Below are positions 1 to 7,895 of a stretch of DNA of 64,000 bases, one piece after another. Position numbers and translations under genes: made by a program. This stretch comes from Actinoplanes lutulentus (GTDB taxonomy: Bacteria > Actinomycetota > Actinomycetes > Mycobacteriales > Micromonosporaceae). The stretch is from contig NZ_QLMJ01000023.1 in assembly GCF_003259845.1 (NCBI RefSeq), forward strand, positions 147,554 to 211,553. Reading direction: 5' to 3'. Numbering within the stretch: the stretch's first letter is position 1; the number at the start of each line of letters is the position of its first letter. The notes beneath the pieces are model-generated. The model saw nothing but the letters and a program-made list of their open reading frames with translations, was not told where the DNA came from and made no database searches.

Positions 1-1
1 G

Positions 2-871
2 CGGATCGCCTCACTGATCGGCGTCGAGGGCGGGCACTGCCTCGCCGGGTCGACGGCTGTGCTGCGTTCGCTCGCGCGATTGGGCGTACGGTATGTGACT
101 TTGACCCATAACCACCACACCGCGTGGGCGGATTCCGCGGCGCAAGCGCCGGCGGTGGGCGGCCTCACGGCCGAAGGGCAAGCGATCGTACGCGAGATGC
201 AGCGCATCGGCGTCCTCGTGGACCTCTCACACGTGGCGCCGGTGACCATGCACGCCGCCCTGGACGTGGCAACCGCGCCGGTGATCTTCTCGCACTCAGG
301 CGCCCGCGCGGTCACCGACCACGTCCGCAACGTCCCCGACGACGTGCTGACCAGGCTCTCCGCGAACGGCGGGGTGGTGCAGCTGACCTTCGTCGCGTAC
401 TTCGTCTCCCCCGCGGCCCGCGACTGGGCTGCGGCGGCCGACGCGGAGTGGGAACGCCTCGGCCTGCCACCCATGGCCTCGGCCGAGGAATGGCCCCGCT
501 CCCCGCGCCCGGGCGAATCGTCAGTGCCGGCGACACCCGTCTTCGATCCGGCCGCCGAGCCGGCCTTCCGCACCTGGCTGGCCGCCCACCCCAAACCGGC
601 AGCCACAATCGCCCAGGTAGCCGACCACGTGGACCACGCCCGAGCGGTAGCCGGCGTAGACCACGTAGGCCTGGGCGGCGACTTCGACGGAACCCCCGAG
701 GTACCGGCGGGCTTGTCGGACGTGTCGGGCTATCCGCGCTTGCTGGACGAACTCCGGGGCCGAGGCTGGTCCGAGGCCGACCTGGCGAAGCTCGGCTCGG
801 ACAACATCGTGCGGGTGATGCGCGAGGCCGAGGAGTCAGCGGAGGAGCTGCTCTGGCCCCCGAACCACTGA
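2..871 (+). CDS. Membrane dipeptidase (peptidase family M19), 5' end cut off by window
   Basis: The reading frame is open from base 2, so the gene begins before the window. M19 enzymes are zinc-dependent dipeptidases that hydrolyse dipeptides. Seen here in order are the IGVEGGH motif (family metal-binding Glu), a THNHHTAW segment, VDLSHVAP, FSHSGAR and GLGGDFDG, all family hallmarks in the usual order. About 289 residues are present, so only the first metal-ligand region (HxD) is missing from view. The stop at 869-871 is followed by a short GC-rich spacer containing a direct repeat of GCGCAGTCCGGTGCCG. The next gene is convergent. Function is secure at family level; the physiological substrate is not known. 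Confidence 0.92.
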   Translation, partial: RIASLIGVEGGHCLAGSTAVLRSLARLGVRYVTLTHNHHTAWADSAAQAPAVGGLTAEGQAIVREMQRIGVLVDLSHVAPVTMHAALDVATAPVIFSHSGARAVTDHVRNVPDDVLTRLSANGGVVQLTFVAYFVSPAARDWAAAADAEWERLGLPPMASAEEWPRSPRPGESSVPATPVFDPAAEPAFRTWLAAHPKPAATIAQVADHVDHARAVAGVDHVGLGGDFDGTPEVPAGLSDVSGYPRLLDELRGRGWSEADLAKLGSDNIVRVMREAEESAEELLWPPNH

Positions 872-973
872 CCGCACCGCGCTATCCGGCGCAGTCCGGT
901 GCCGGCGCAGTCCGGTGCCGGTGCGCTGTGCTGCGGCGCGCCGTGCCGCGCTGTCCTGCCCAGCTGTCCCTGA

Positions 974-3292
974 TTAGTCCTCCTGCCGATCGGCGTCAGC
1001 AGCGCCCGGAGTCTCCGGACGCCGGCTGCGCGGTGAACGCTGTCGCGGCGTCCCCGGGGCATTCGGCCGAGGTGCGTCAGTACCGGCCTCCGCCACATCC
1101 TCGGCGGGCGTCACGACAGTCGGCTCCGAGGTCTCCTCAGTAGCAGGGCTCTCCGTTGCGGCCGGGTTCTCCGCTGCAGCCGGGCTCTCCGTGGCAGCCG
1201 GGCTTCCCGCTGCGGCCGGCTCGGCTGAAGCTCCCTCCAGCGACGCCGACCCAGAACCAGCCGCCGAGGACGCGTTCGCGGCGGTTCCCTCTTCCGGCGC
1301 GCGCCGCGCACGCGGGACCCGCCGCGGAGGCGCGGTCCGCCCAGGCGCGGCCGAGGCGCCGTTCACCGGAGGTGTCTCCGCGGACTCAGCAAGCAGCCGC
1401 GAATCGTCCGAGAAATCAGCCGGCCGCGCAGGGGTCCGGCTCGCCGCCGTCCGCTTGCGAGGACTGGGCACCCGCGGAGCCGGCGACTCACCTTCTTCCG
1501 CCGGGCCAACCGTCTCGCCGGCCACCGTCGGCACAGGGCCGGCGGGCTCACTTCCAGCAGTTGACGCCCCCTGCACTGCGGGACCAACCGGCTCAGCGCC
1601 AACCGCCGAACTCACCACATCAGCGGGCGCGGTCGTGTCCGCCTGATCACCGGCAGGAGCTGGCGCAGCGGTCGGGGAAGAGTCCGCCACATCAGTCGAG
1701 GCATCATCCGACGCGGCGTCACGGGTGTTCTCCCCGGTCCCGGCGTCCTCCAGAGTCTCAGTGCCCCCCGCGGCCCCAGTGCCCCCCGCGGCCACGGCGC
1801 TCTCCGGAGTCTCCGTGCTTTCCCACTGCTCCGCCTCGTCCGCCGGCGGGTCTTCCTCTGCGCCACCCGCGACCGGCGCGGACGGCGGTTGTCCGGTACC
1901 GATCACCGCGTACACCTCGGGGCGCTCGCGCCGCAGCTTTCTCCCCCAGCGCACGCCCCCGATGAAGAGCAGCAGGAACGCAAGCGGCGGCGACCACACC
2001 TTCAGCAGATTGTCCGAATCCAGCAGGATGCCGAACGACACCACCGTGAGCAGCAGAATGATGCCGAGGAAGACCGCCGCCACCCACGGCGCGATGGAGC
2101 GGCGCCAGCGGGTCTCGCCATGATCACCACGCCGGAAGTACCGGACCACGGCGATCGACGCGATCAACATCAGCACCAGGACGCCGAGGCCGCCAGAAAC
2201 CGTGCCGAAGAAGAAGAGGTCGGTGGTCGGGTTCAAGGTCAAGAGCGCAAACAGCAAGAGTACGCCGAGAGCCAGGCTGGACTGGGCGAACGACGCGGTG
2301 ACCGGCACGTCGTTGCGGGTACGGGCCAGTGACGACGGCAAGACGCCCTCGCGAGCGACGGTCAACGCGTACCGGGCGACGGTGTGGTGGAAGGCCAGCA
2401 TCGCGGCGAACAGGCTGGTCGCGAAGAAGATCCGGCCGAGGTCGATGATCACGGCCGGCAGGTAGGGCTCAGGCAGGAAGAAGAACAGGTCGTCGAGGTG
2501 GTCGGCGGCGACCGCGACGATCTGGTCGGGCCCGGCGACGACCGACATCACCCAGGCGGTGCCGCCGTAAAGGACCGCGGCGACCAGCAGGGTGAGCGCG
2601 ATCGCCCGGGAAACGGTCCGGCGCGGGTCGCGGGCCTCCGCCGCGTACACCAGCGGGGCCTCGAAACCGACCATGCCGGCCACCGCGGCCACCAGCAGCG
2701 CCACTCCCCCGGCGCTGGCGATCAGCGCGGGGTTGAGGGTGGCGAAGGAAACCGTGCCGCCCGCCGGGTTGCGGAGCATGGCGGCATCGAAGATCAGCAC
2801 GATCAGCACTTCAGCGCAGACCAGGACGGTCAGGATACGAGCGTTCAAATCGATGTTCAACCGACCCAGAACGGCGATCAGCGCCCACCCGAGCAACGCC
2901 CAGATCACCCAGGTGATCTCGATTCCAAAGATCGCCATCGCGTTGTGCGCGGCCACACCGAAGGCGCCGTAGAGGCCGATCTGCATGGCGTTGTAGGCGA
3001 GAAGCGCGACAAATGCCGTACCGACACCGGCCGGTCGGGACAACCCCGCCGCGGCGTACGCGTAGAACGCACCCCTGTTCGGAACGTGCCGTGCCATCGC
3101 GGCAAGCCCGACCGCGAAGACGCCCAGCACCGCCGCGACCAGGATGTACGCGACCGGGATGCCTTTCTCCTCCACCTGCCCGTACCCGAGCGGCAGCGCT
3201 CCGGCGACGACGGTGAGTGGTGTCATGGCGGAGACCGCGATGACGAAGATCGGCCACGTGCCGAGACGGCGCTCGGCGACCGGCTGTGGCAT
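974..3292 (-). CDS. APC-superfamily amino acid permease with long acidic C-terminal tail
   Basis: The first ~460 residues are a typical 12-segment amino acid/polyamine/organocation (APC) permease. They begin with a TWPIFVIAVSAMTPLTVVAG helix, and the family GFEAPLVYAAEA segment lies near residue 210. Substrate cannot be deduced. After the last helix comes a ~300-residue cytoplasmic tail rich in Ala, Glu, Pro, Ser and Thr, partly built from repeats such as AATESPA (18-bp DNA repeats near 1146-1210). It ends in Arg/Pro-rich sequence. APC permeases are usually 450-500 residues, so the tail is an addition and probably disordered. The ATG at 3292 has an AGGAGG just upstream. The gene is transcribed alone and convergent with the dipeptidase. 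Confidence 0.9.
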   Translation of the reverse strand: MPQPVAERRLGTWPIFVIAVSAMTPLTVVAGALPLGYGQVEEKGIPVAYILVAAVLGVFAVGLAAMARHVPNRGAFYAYAAAGLSRPAGVGTAFVALLAYNAMQIGLYGAFGVAAHNAMAIFGIEITWVIWALLGWALIAVLGRLNIDLNARILTVLVCAEVLIVLIFDAAMLRNPAGGTVSFATLNPALIASAGGVALLVAAVAGMVGFEAPLVYAAEARDPRRTVSRAIALTLLVAAVLYGGTAWVMSVVAGPDQIVAVAADHLDDLFFFLPEPYLPAVIIDLGRIFFATSLFAAMLAFHHTVARYALTVAREGVLPSSLARTRNDVPVTASFAQSSLALGVLLLFALLTLNPTTDLFFFGTVSGGLGVLVLMLIASIAVVRYFRRGDHGETRWRRSIAPWVAAVFLGIILLLTVVSFGILLDSDNLLKVWSPPLAFLLLFIGGVRWGRKLRRERPEVYAVIGTGQPPSAPVAGGAEEDPPADEAEQWESTETPESAVAAGGTGAAGGTETLEDAGTGENTRDAASDDASTDVADSSPTAAPAPAGDQADTTAPADVVSSAVGAEPVGPAVQGASTAGSEPAGPVPTVAGETVGPAEEGESPAPRVPSPRKRTAASRTPARPADFSDDSRLLAESAETPPVNGASAAPGRTAPPRRVPRARRAPEEGTAANASSAAGSGSASLEGASAEPAAAGSPAATESPAAAENPAATESPATEETSEPTVVTPAEDVAEAGTDAPRPNAPGTPRQRSPRSRRPETPGAADADRQED

Positions 3293-3417
3293 GGCGCCTC
3301 CTAATCAACGGTATGACCGTCTCCCATCATCGCGTCCACAACGGATCAGCGATATAGAAAGTTCTCGATCATGAAGGGTCAAGTTTCGGCACCTCCACCG
3401 ATGGGTAGGCTCCCGGC

Positions 3418-3684
3418 ATGCCGATCGGACCGCAGCCCCGGGGACGTCGCGGCACCGTCGAGGAGCCGTACAGCCCGTTGAATCTGCGACTGGCTCTGGC
3501 CACGTTCGGCCTGGTCGTCTGCGTTGTTCTGTCGATCCTGTTGTTCCGCACCGGCTGGACCCTCCCCGGATGGTTGCTGGCCGCCTGGGCCGTGTTCGCC
3601 GTGATCGACATCGTGGTGGTGCAGATGCGCCGCCAGGCCCGCAAGCGCACTGAGGGCGACCGCGACCACTCGCTCTTCGAGTGA
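3418..3684 (+). CDS. Small DUF6343-type membrane protein
   Basis: This 88-residue protein has a basic, Pro/Gly-rich N-terminus and a PYSPLNLRLALA segment. Two adjacent hydrophobic helices follow (about residues 27-46 and 48-68), then a basic end (RRQARKR). The NLRLALATFGLVVC pattern matches DUF6343, a small actinobacterial membrane family of unknown function. It is divergent from the APC permease and shares about 125 bp of upstream sequence with it. Nothing in the sequence indicates a specific role. Confidence 0.78.
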   Translation: MPIGPQPRGRRGTVEEPYSPLNLRLALATFGLVVCVVLSILLFRTGWTLPGWLLAAWAVFAVIDIVVVQMRRQARKRTEGDRDHSLFE

Positions 3685-3712
3685 CCCGCCTCGTGAGCGA
3701 CCGACCTTTCGA

Positions 3713-3980
3713 GTGACCCGCCAGCCCGCATGACCAGCCCGCCCGAATAGCCGGCCCGCCCGAGTGCTCGACCCGCCCGAGTGCTCGACCCGCCCGAGTG
3801 CTCGACCCGCCCGAGTGCTCGACCCGCGCGAGCGACTGGCCCGCGCGAGTGGCCGGCTTGCACGGGTCACCGCCCCGCGCGAGTGACCGACCCGCGCGAG
3901 TGACCGACCCGCGCGAGTGACCGACCCGCGCGAGTGACCGGCTTGCGCGAGTGACCGGCTTGCACGGGTCACCGCCCCGC
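3713..3980. repeat. Degenerate 17-bp tandem repeat array
   Basis: Between the DUF6343 gene and the response regulator lies an array of 17-bp units. Most read GAGTGCTCGACCCGCCC (near 3770-3830) or GAGTGACCGACCCGCGC (near 3890-3945), with diverged copies at both ends. Because 17 is not a multiple of three, the array is unlikely to be coding even though several frames stay open. It fills the space between two convergent genes. Confidence 0.85.
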
Positions 3981-4026
3981 GCGGGTGGCCGGCCGCATCT
4001 CGTTGAGTCAGCGCGAACCGGGCGAA

Positions 4027-4698
4027 TCAGGCCAGGCCGGCGTCGTGCACCAAAAGTGCCACCTGCACCCGGTTGTTCAGGTCCAGCTTTGTAAGCACCC
4101 GGGACACGTGCGCTTTCACCGTCGCGACCGACATGTGCAGCTCCACGGAGATCTCGGCATTCGATTTGCCCTGCGCCACCAGCAGAGCCACCTCTCTTTC
4201 CCGGGCGCTGAGCCGTCCGAGTCGCTCCTCCGCCCCGGTGCGGTCCGGCCGGGAATCGGCCGCCACATGGGCGATCAGTTGCCGGGTGACGCTCGGCGAC
4301 AGCGTGGCCTCGCCCTGTGCCACCCGGAGCACGGCCGCCTTGATCTGACCCGGCGGTGTGTCCTTGAGCAGGAACCCGCTCGCCCCGGCCCGCAACGCAC
4401 CCAGCACGAACTCATCCGCGTCGAACGTCGTCAGCACCAGCACCTCGGGCGCCTCCGGCCGTCGCCGCAGCAGCTCGGTCGCGGTCAGCCCGTCGACACC
4501 GGGCATCCGGATGTCCATGAGCACCACGTCGGGCCGATGCTCGGCGACCGCCGCCGGCACCTCGCCCCCGTCGGACGCCTGCCCGACGATCTGCACCTCG
4601 GCATCGCCCGACAGAATCATCGACAGTCCGGCACGCACCAGCGGGTCGTCGTCGACGATCAAAACCCGGACCGGTTTCACGGCGCCCACGGCAGCCAC
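4027..4698 (-). CDS. NarL/LuxR-family response regulator
   Basis: An N-terminal receiver domain carries the acidic pocket in VLIVDDDPLVRAGL and the phospho-acceptor Asp in VVLMDIRMPG. A C-terminal LuxR-type helix-turn-helix follows (LSAREREVALLVAQGKSNAEI to TVKAHVSRVLTKL). It is transcribed right after the histidine kinase ending at 4677 and overlaps it. In-frame GTG codons at 4698, 4689 and 4680 are all possible starts; GTG at 4680 makes a GTGA overlap with the kinase stop and puts the receiver domain at the very N-terminus. It probably controls the divergent ABC exporter at 6172-7838, as is common for such pairs; this is inference from position. Confidence 0.93.
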   Translation of the reverse strand: MAAVGAVKPVRVLIVDDDPLVRAGLSMILSGDAEVQIVGQASDGGEVPAAVAEHRPDVVLMDIRMPGVDGLTATELLRRRPEAPEVLVLTTFDADEFVLGALRAGASGFLLKDTPPGQIKAAVLRVAQGEATLSPSVTRQLIAHVAADSRPDRTGAEERLGRLSAREREVALLVAQGKSNAEISVELHMSVATVKAHVSRVLTKLDLNNRVQVALLVHDAGLA

Positions 4699-6041
4699 GC
4701 GGAGAGAACGAACTCGTTGCCGTGCCGGCCGTGCGCGAGCCTGCCACCGGCGAGCGTGGCGCGCTCGGCGAGACCGATCAGGCCCATCCCGGTGCCGGGC
4801 ACCGAACCGCCAGCCATCAAACCGCTCAGCTCTGAACCGCTGAGACCTGAACCACCAGCGCCCGGCCCTCGATGGCTCGAACCGCTGGAGATCGCGGCTC
4901 CGGGGCCACCCACGGCAGCCTTGGGTGCGCCGGGCAACACCGTCGGCATCGGGTTGCGAACCTCTACGGTCAGACCCTCGGCCGCCGCTCCGCGGACGGC
5001 CACCGACACGGAGACCCCCGGGGCATGCTTGCGCGCGTTCGTCAGACCTTCTTGGATGATGCGGTACGCGGCTCGCCCGGTCGCCACCGGCACCGCGTCG
5101 GGTTCGGCCGTCACGTTAAGCCGTACCTTGACTCCCGCCGACCGGGACTCGTCGGCGAGCGCGGGCAGCGCGCTCAGCGTGGGTTGCGGCCGCTCCGGGG
5201 CTTGATCGTCGGCGCTGTTCGTCGTCCGCAGCACCCCGATCACCGCGCGCAGGTCCTGCATCGCCTGGTTGGCGCTGGCACGGACCACCGCGGCCGCTCC
5301 GGCTATCTCGTCAGGTGGCGCGTCCGGGCGGAACTCGAGCGCGCCGGCGTGCAGGCTGAGCAGCGAGATCCGGTGAGCGAGGACATCGTGCATCTCGCGG
5401 GCGATGCGGGTGCGTTCCAAAACCCGTGCCTGCGCGACACGCAGCTGCTGCTCCGCCTCGGCGCGCTCGGCCCGCTCGCGCCAGGAGACGATCAGCTGGC
5501 GCCGGGATCGGACCAGCATGCCCCAGAGCGCCACGATCACCAGGCCGGTCGTGCCCCACCCGAACGTTTCCCAGAACCCGGCCCCGGTCTCCGGCCGCAC
5601 CATCGAGAAGATGGCGTTGGTGCCGATCGTCGCGGCGACATAGGCCGCCAGAATCGCGAACCGCTGGTGCACCGCGATGGTGAACAGCACGATCGACAGA
5701 GTGAACCCGCTCGCGAGCGAGAACGGCGCGATCGCCAGTGCGAACAGGGCCAGCGGCAGCAAGAAGCGGCGCCGCCACCAGAGCCCGATCGCGGCGATGA
5801 CGCTCAGCACGCCGTCGAGCACAATCACCCACGACGGCACCGATGACCAGCCGGCCATCACGGCCGGATCGGGCCGGAGCAGATCGCCCGTGACGAGCAG
5901 GGTGAAGCCGAACCCGATCAGGAAACAGAGGGTGTCGACCGCCCAGTCCCTGGTCGAGCGCCGGCCCGCGACAGGACCGGCCGGGTCCGCTACCAGCGCG
6001 GACGGCCACAACCAGCGGTACTCGGTCAACGATGCCCCCAC
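4677..6041 (-). CDS. Sensor histidine kinase, HisKA_3 (NarL-partner) type
   Basis: The N-terminal half has about five or six hydrophobic membrane segments with very short loops, so the sensor is probably membrane-embedded. The dimerisation/phosphorylation helix follows with the HisKA_3 signature ERTRIAREMHDVLAHRISLL (phospho-His in MHD). An ATPase domain with a GMGLIGLAERATLAGG G-box comes last. A 40-residue Gly/Ser/Ala-rich insertion precedes that G-box (GAPKAAVGGPGAA and following). The GTG at 6041 is the first plausible start; TTG at 6029, preceded by GGGGG, is an alternative. It is cotranscribed with the overlapping response regulator and divergent from the ABC exporter. Confidence 0.9.
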   Translation of the reverse strand: MGASLTEYRWLWPSALVADPAGPVAGRRSTRDWAVDTLCFLIGFGFTLLVTGDLLRPDPAVMAGWSSVPSWVIVLDGVLSVIAAIGLWWRRRFLLPLALFALAIAPFSLASGFTLSIVLFTIAVHQRFAILAAYVAATIGTNAIFSMVRPETGAGFWETFGWGTTGLVIVALWGMLVRSRRQLIVSWRERAERAEAEQQLRVAQARVLERTRIAREMHDVLAHRISLLSLHAGALEFRPDAPPDEIAGAAAVVRASANQAMQDLRAVIGVLRTTNSADDQAPERPQPTLSALPALADESRSAGVKVRLNVTAEPDAVPVATGRAAYRIIQEGLTNARKHAPGVSVSVAVRGAAAEGLTVEVRNPMPTVLPGAPKAAVGGPGAAISSGSSHRGPGAGGSGLSGSELSGLMAGGSVPGTGMGLIGLAERATLAGGRLAHGRHGNEFVLSAWLPWAP

Positions 6042-6171
6042 AGGATCGACTCTACGGGCGGGCGCCGGGCGCCGATACCGACCAAAGTTGTAACCAAAGT
6101 ATCGACAAAGGTTCGCGGCCATCGACCGTTGGCCGACGCGGTGGACCGACCACGGACAGCACGCTGGTCGC

Positions 6172-7071
6172 ATGATTACGGTCGAGAACCTCACCAGGAC
6201 GTACGGTGCACACCGCGCCGTGGACGACGTGTCGTTCACCTGCGAGCCCGGCACCGTGACCGGATTCCTCGGTCCGAACGGTGCCGGCAAATCCACCACG
6301 CTGCGGATGATCTGCGGCCTCACCCCGCCCACCAGCGGCCGGTCCACCGTCTGCGGCGTGCCGTACCGGCAGCTCGGCAACCCTGGACGACGTGTGGGCG
6401 TGCTCCTCGACGCCTCCGCGCAGCACGCCGGCCGCACCGGCCGGGAGACGCTGGCTCTCGCGGCGATGACCATGGGGCTGGACGCCGGCCGGGTGCCCGA
6501 GCGGCTCGCCCAGGTCGGGCTGGACAAGACCGCGGCCAAGCGGCGGGTCCGGGCGTACTCGCTCGGCATGCGGCAGCGGCTGGGCCTGGCGTACGCGATG
6601 CTCGGCGACCCGGCCGTGCTGATCCTCGACGAGCCGGCGAACGGGCTCGACCCGGAGGGCATCTTCTGGATGCGCGGCCTGCTCCGCGATTTCGCCGACC
6701 GGGGCGGCACCGTGCTGCTCTCCTCGCACCTGCTGCGGGAGGTGGAGGCGGTCGCCGACCAGCTCGTCGTGATCGGGCAGGGCCGGATCCTGGCCCAGGG
6801 TGACAAGGACGACCTGCTCAGCACCGCCGGCACCGTGGCACGCGCCACCGACCCTGCCGCGCTGGAGGCGCTGCTCGACCGGATGGGCGTGACCTCGTCA
6901 CGGTCCGCCGACGGCGGCTTCCTGGTGCCCACCGACGCGCAGACCCTCGCCCAGGCGGCAGCCGGTGCGGGCGTCGTGCTGCTGGAGCTGCGCCCGGCCG
7001 GCTCCGGTGGCCTTGAAGAGATGTTCCTGCGACTCACCGCCACCACAGGCCTCGAGGAGATCAGCCGATGA
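6172..7071 (+). CDS. ABC transporter ATP-binding protein (drug/bacitracin exporter type)
   Basis: This 299-residue ATPase has the Walker A GPNGAGKST near residue 37, the signature YSLGMRQRLGLA and Walker B VLILDEPANGLDPEG, then a switch His in SSHLL. A C-terminal extension of about 80 residues is typical of DrrA/CcmA-type exporter ATPases. It overlaps the permease gene by 4 bp (ATGA). The divergent two-component genes at 4027-6041 suggest control by sensed drug or membrane stress. The transported substrate is not identifiable. Confidence 0.95.
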   Translation: MITVENLTRTYGAHRAVDDVSFTCEPGTVTGFLGPNGAGKSTTLRMICGLTPPTSGRSTVCGVPYRQLGNPGRRVGVLLDASAQHAGRTGRETLALAAMTMGLDAGRVPERLAQVGLDKTAAKRRVRAYSLGMRQRLGLAYAMLGDPAVLILDEPANGLDPEGIFWMRGLLRDFADRGGTVLLSSHLLREVEAVADQLVVIGQGRILAQGDKDDLLSTAGTVARATDPAALEALLDRMGVTSSRSADGGFLVPTDAQTLAQAAAGAGVVLLELRPAGSGGLEEMFLRLTATTGLEEISR

Positions 7072-7838
7072 CCGCCGTCGCCACCCCGTCCCCCACGCGA
7101 ACCGACACCCTGCCGATGACCCGGCTCATCGCGGTCGAACTGCGGAAACTGGCCGACACCCGGGCCGGCCTCTGGCTGCTGATCATCATCGGCCTGGTCA
7201 CGGCGGGCACCTCCGCGATCCAGCTCGGCTGGGCTGACGACGAGAGCCAGACGTTCGCCGCGTTCTACACCTTCGGGCTGTTGCCCTCGGCGGTGCTGCT
7301 GCCGGTGCTCGGCATCCTGTCGGTCACCAGCGAGTGGTCGCAACGGACCGTGCTGTCCACCTTCACCCTGGTCCCGGCGCGGGGCCGGGTGCTGATGGCG
7401 AAACTCGCTGCCGGCACGCTGATCGCGATCGCCGCCACAGCCACGACCGCCGTGCTGGCCGCCCTCGCCAATCTGATCGCCGGCCCGCTCGGCGGCGACG
7501 CGTCGTGGTCCCTGGACAGCAGCCTGATCTGGCAGAGTCTCCTTCTCCAGGTGATCTTCGTGCTGATGGGGATCGGGTTCGGCGCGCTTCTGCTGAACAC
7601 ACCGCTGGCGATCGTCATCTACTTCGCCCTGCCGACGGTCTGGACAGTGCTCGGCGGGGCCATCAGCGGCCTGCGCACCGCCTCGGAGTGGCTGGACCTC
7701 AATGCGACCTCGCAGGCCATGACCGAGCCGGACATGACCGGCGGCGAATGGTCCCGGCTGGCGGTCTCGGCAGCGGTCTGGGTCGCGCTTCCCCTGCTCC
7801 TCGGGGCGATTCGTGTGCTCCGTCGGGAGGTTTCCTGA
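7068..7838 (+). CDS. ABC-2 type exporter permease
   Basis: This 256-residue protein has six predicted membrane segments and the early LIAVELRKLADTRAGLWLL motif typical of ABC-2 permeases that pair with CcmA/DrrA ATPases. The ATG overlaps the ATPase stop, so the two are translationally coupled and should form one exporter. The last residues RVLRREVS are the usual cytoplasmic end. Confidence 0.92.
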   Translation: MTAVATPSPTRTDTLPMTRLIAVELRKLADTRAGLWLLIIIGLVTAGTSAIQLGWADDESQTFAAFYTFGLLPSAVLLPVLGILSVTSEWSQRTVLSTFTLVPARGRVLMAKLAAGTLIAIAATATTAVLAALANLIAGPLGGDASWSLDSSLIWQSLLLQVIFVLMGIGFGALLLNTPLAIVIYFALPTVWTVLGGAISGLRTASEWLDLNATSQAMTEPDMTGGEWSRLAVSAAVWVALPLLLGAIRVLRREVS

Positions 7839-7895
7839 TCCACAACGCCGGGTGTTGGCGTCACGATCTCGCGATCGCGGGTAGCGTCGCGAGAC

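Noticed and set aside
3379..3972. Minus-strand frame rich in Arg/Ala/Gly across the 17-bp repeats
   Set aside because: It arises from the tandem repeats and overlaps the DUF6343 gene; a 17-bp unit reads differently in each copy.
3700..3980. CRISPR-like array of regular repeats
   Set aside because: The 17-bp units abut with no unique spacers, so it is a simple tandem repeat. No cas genes are present in the window.
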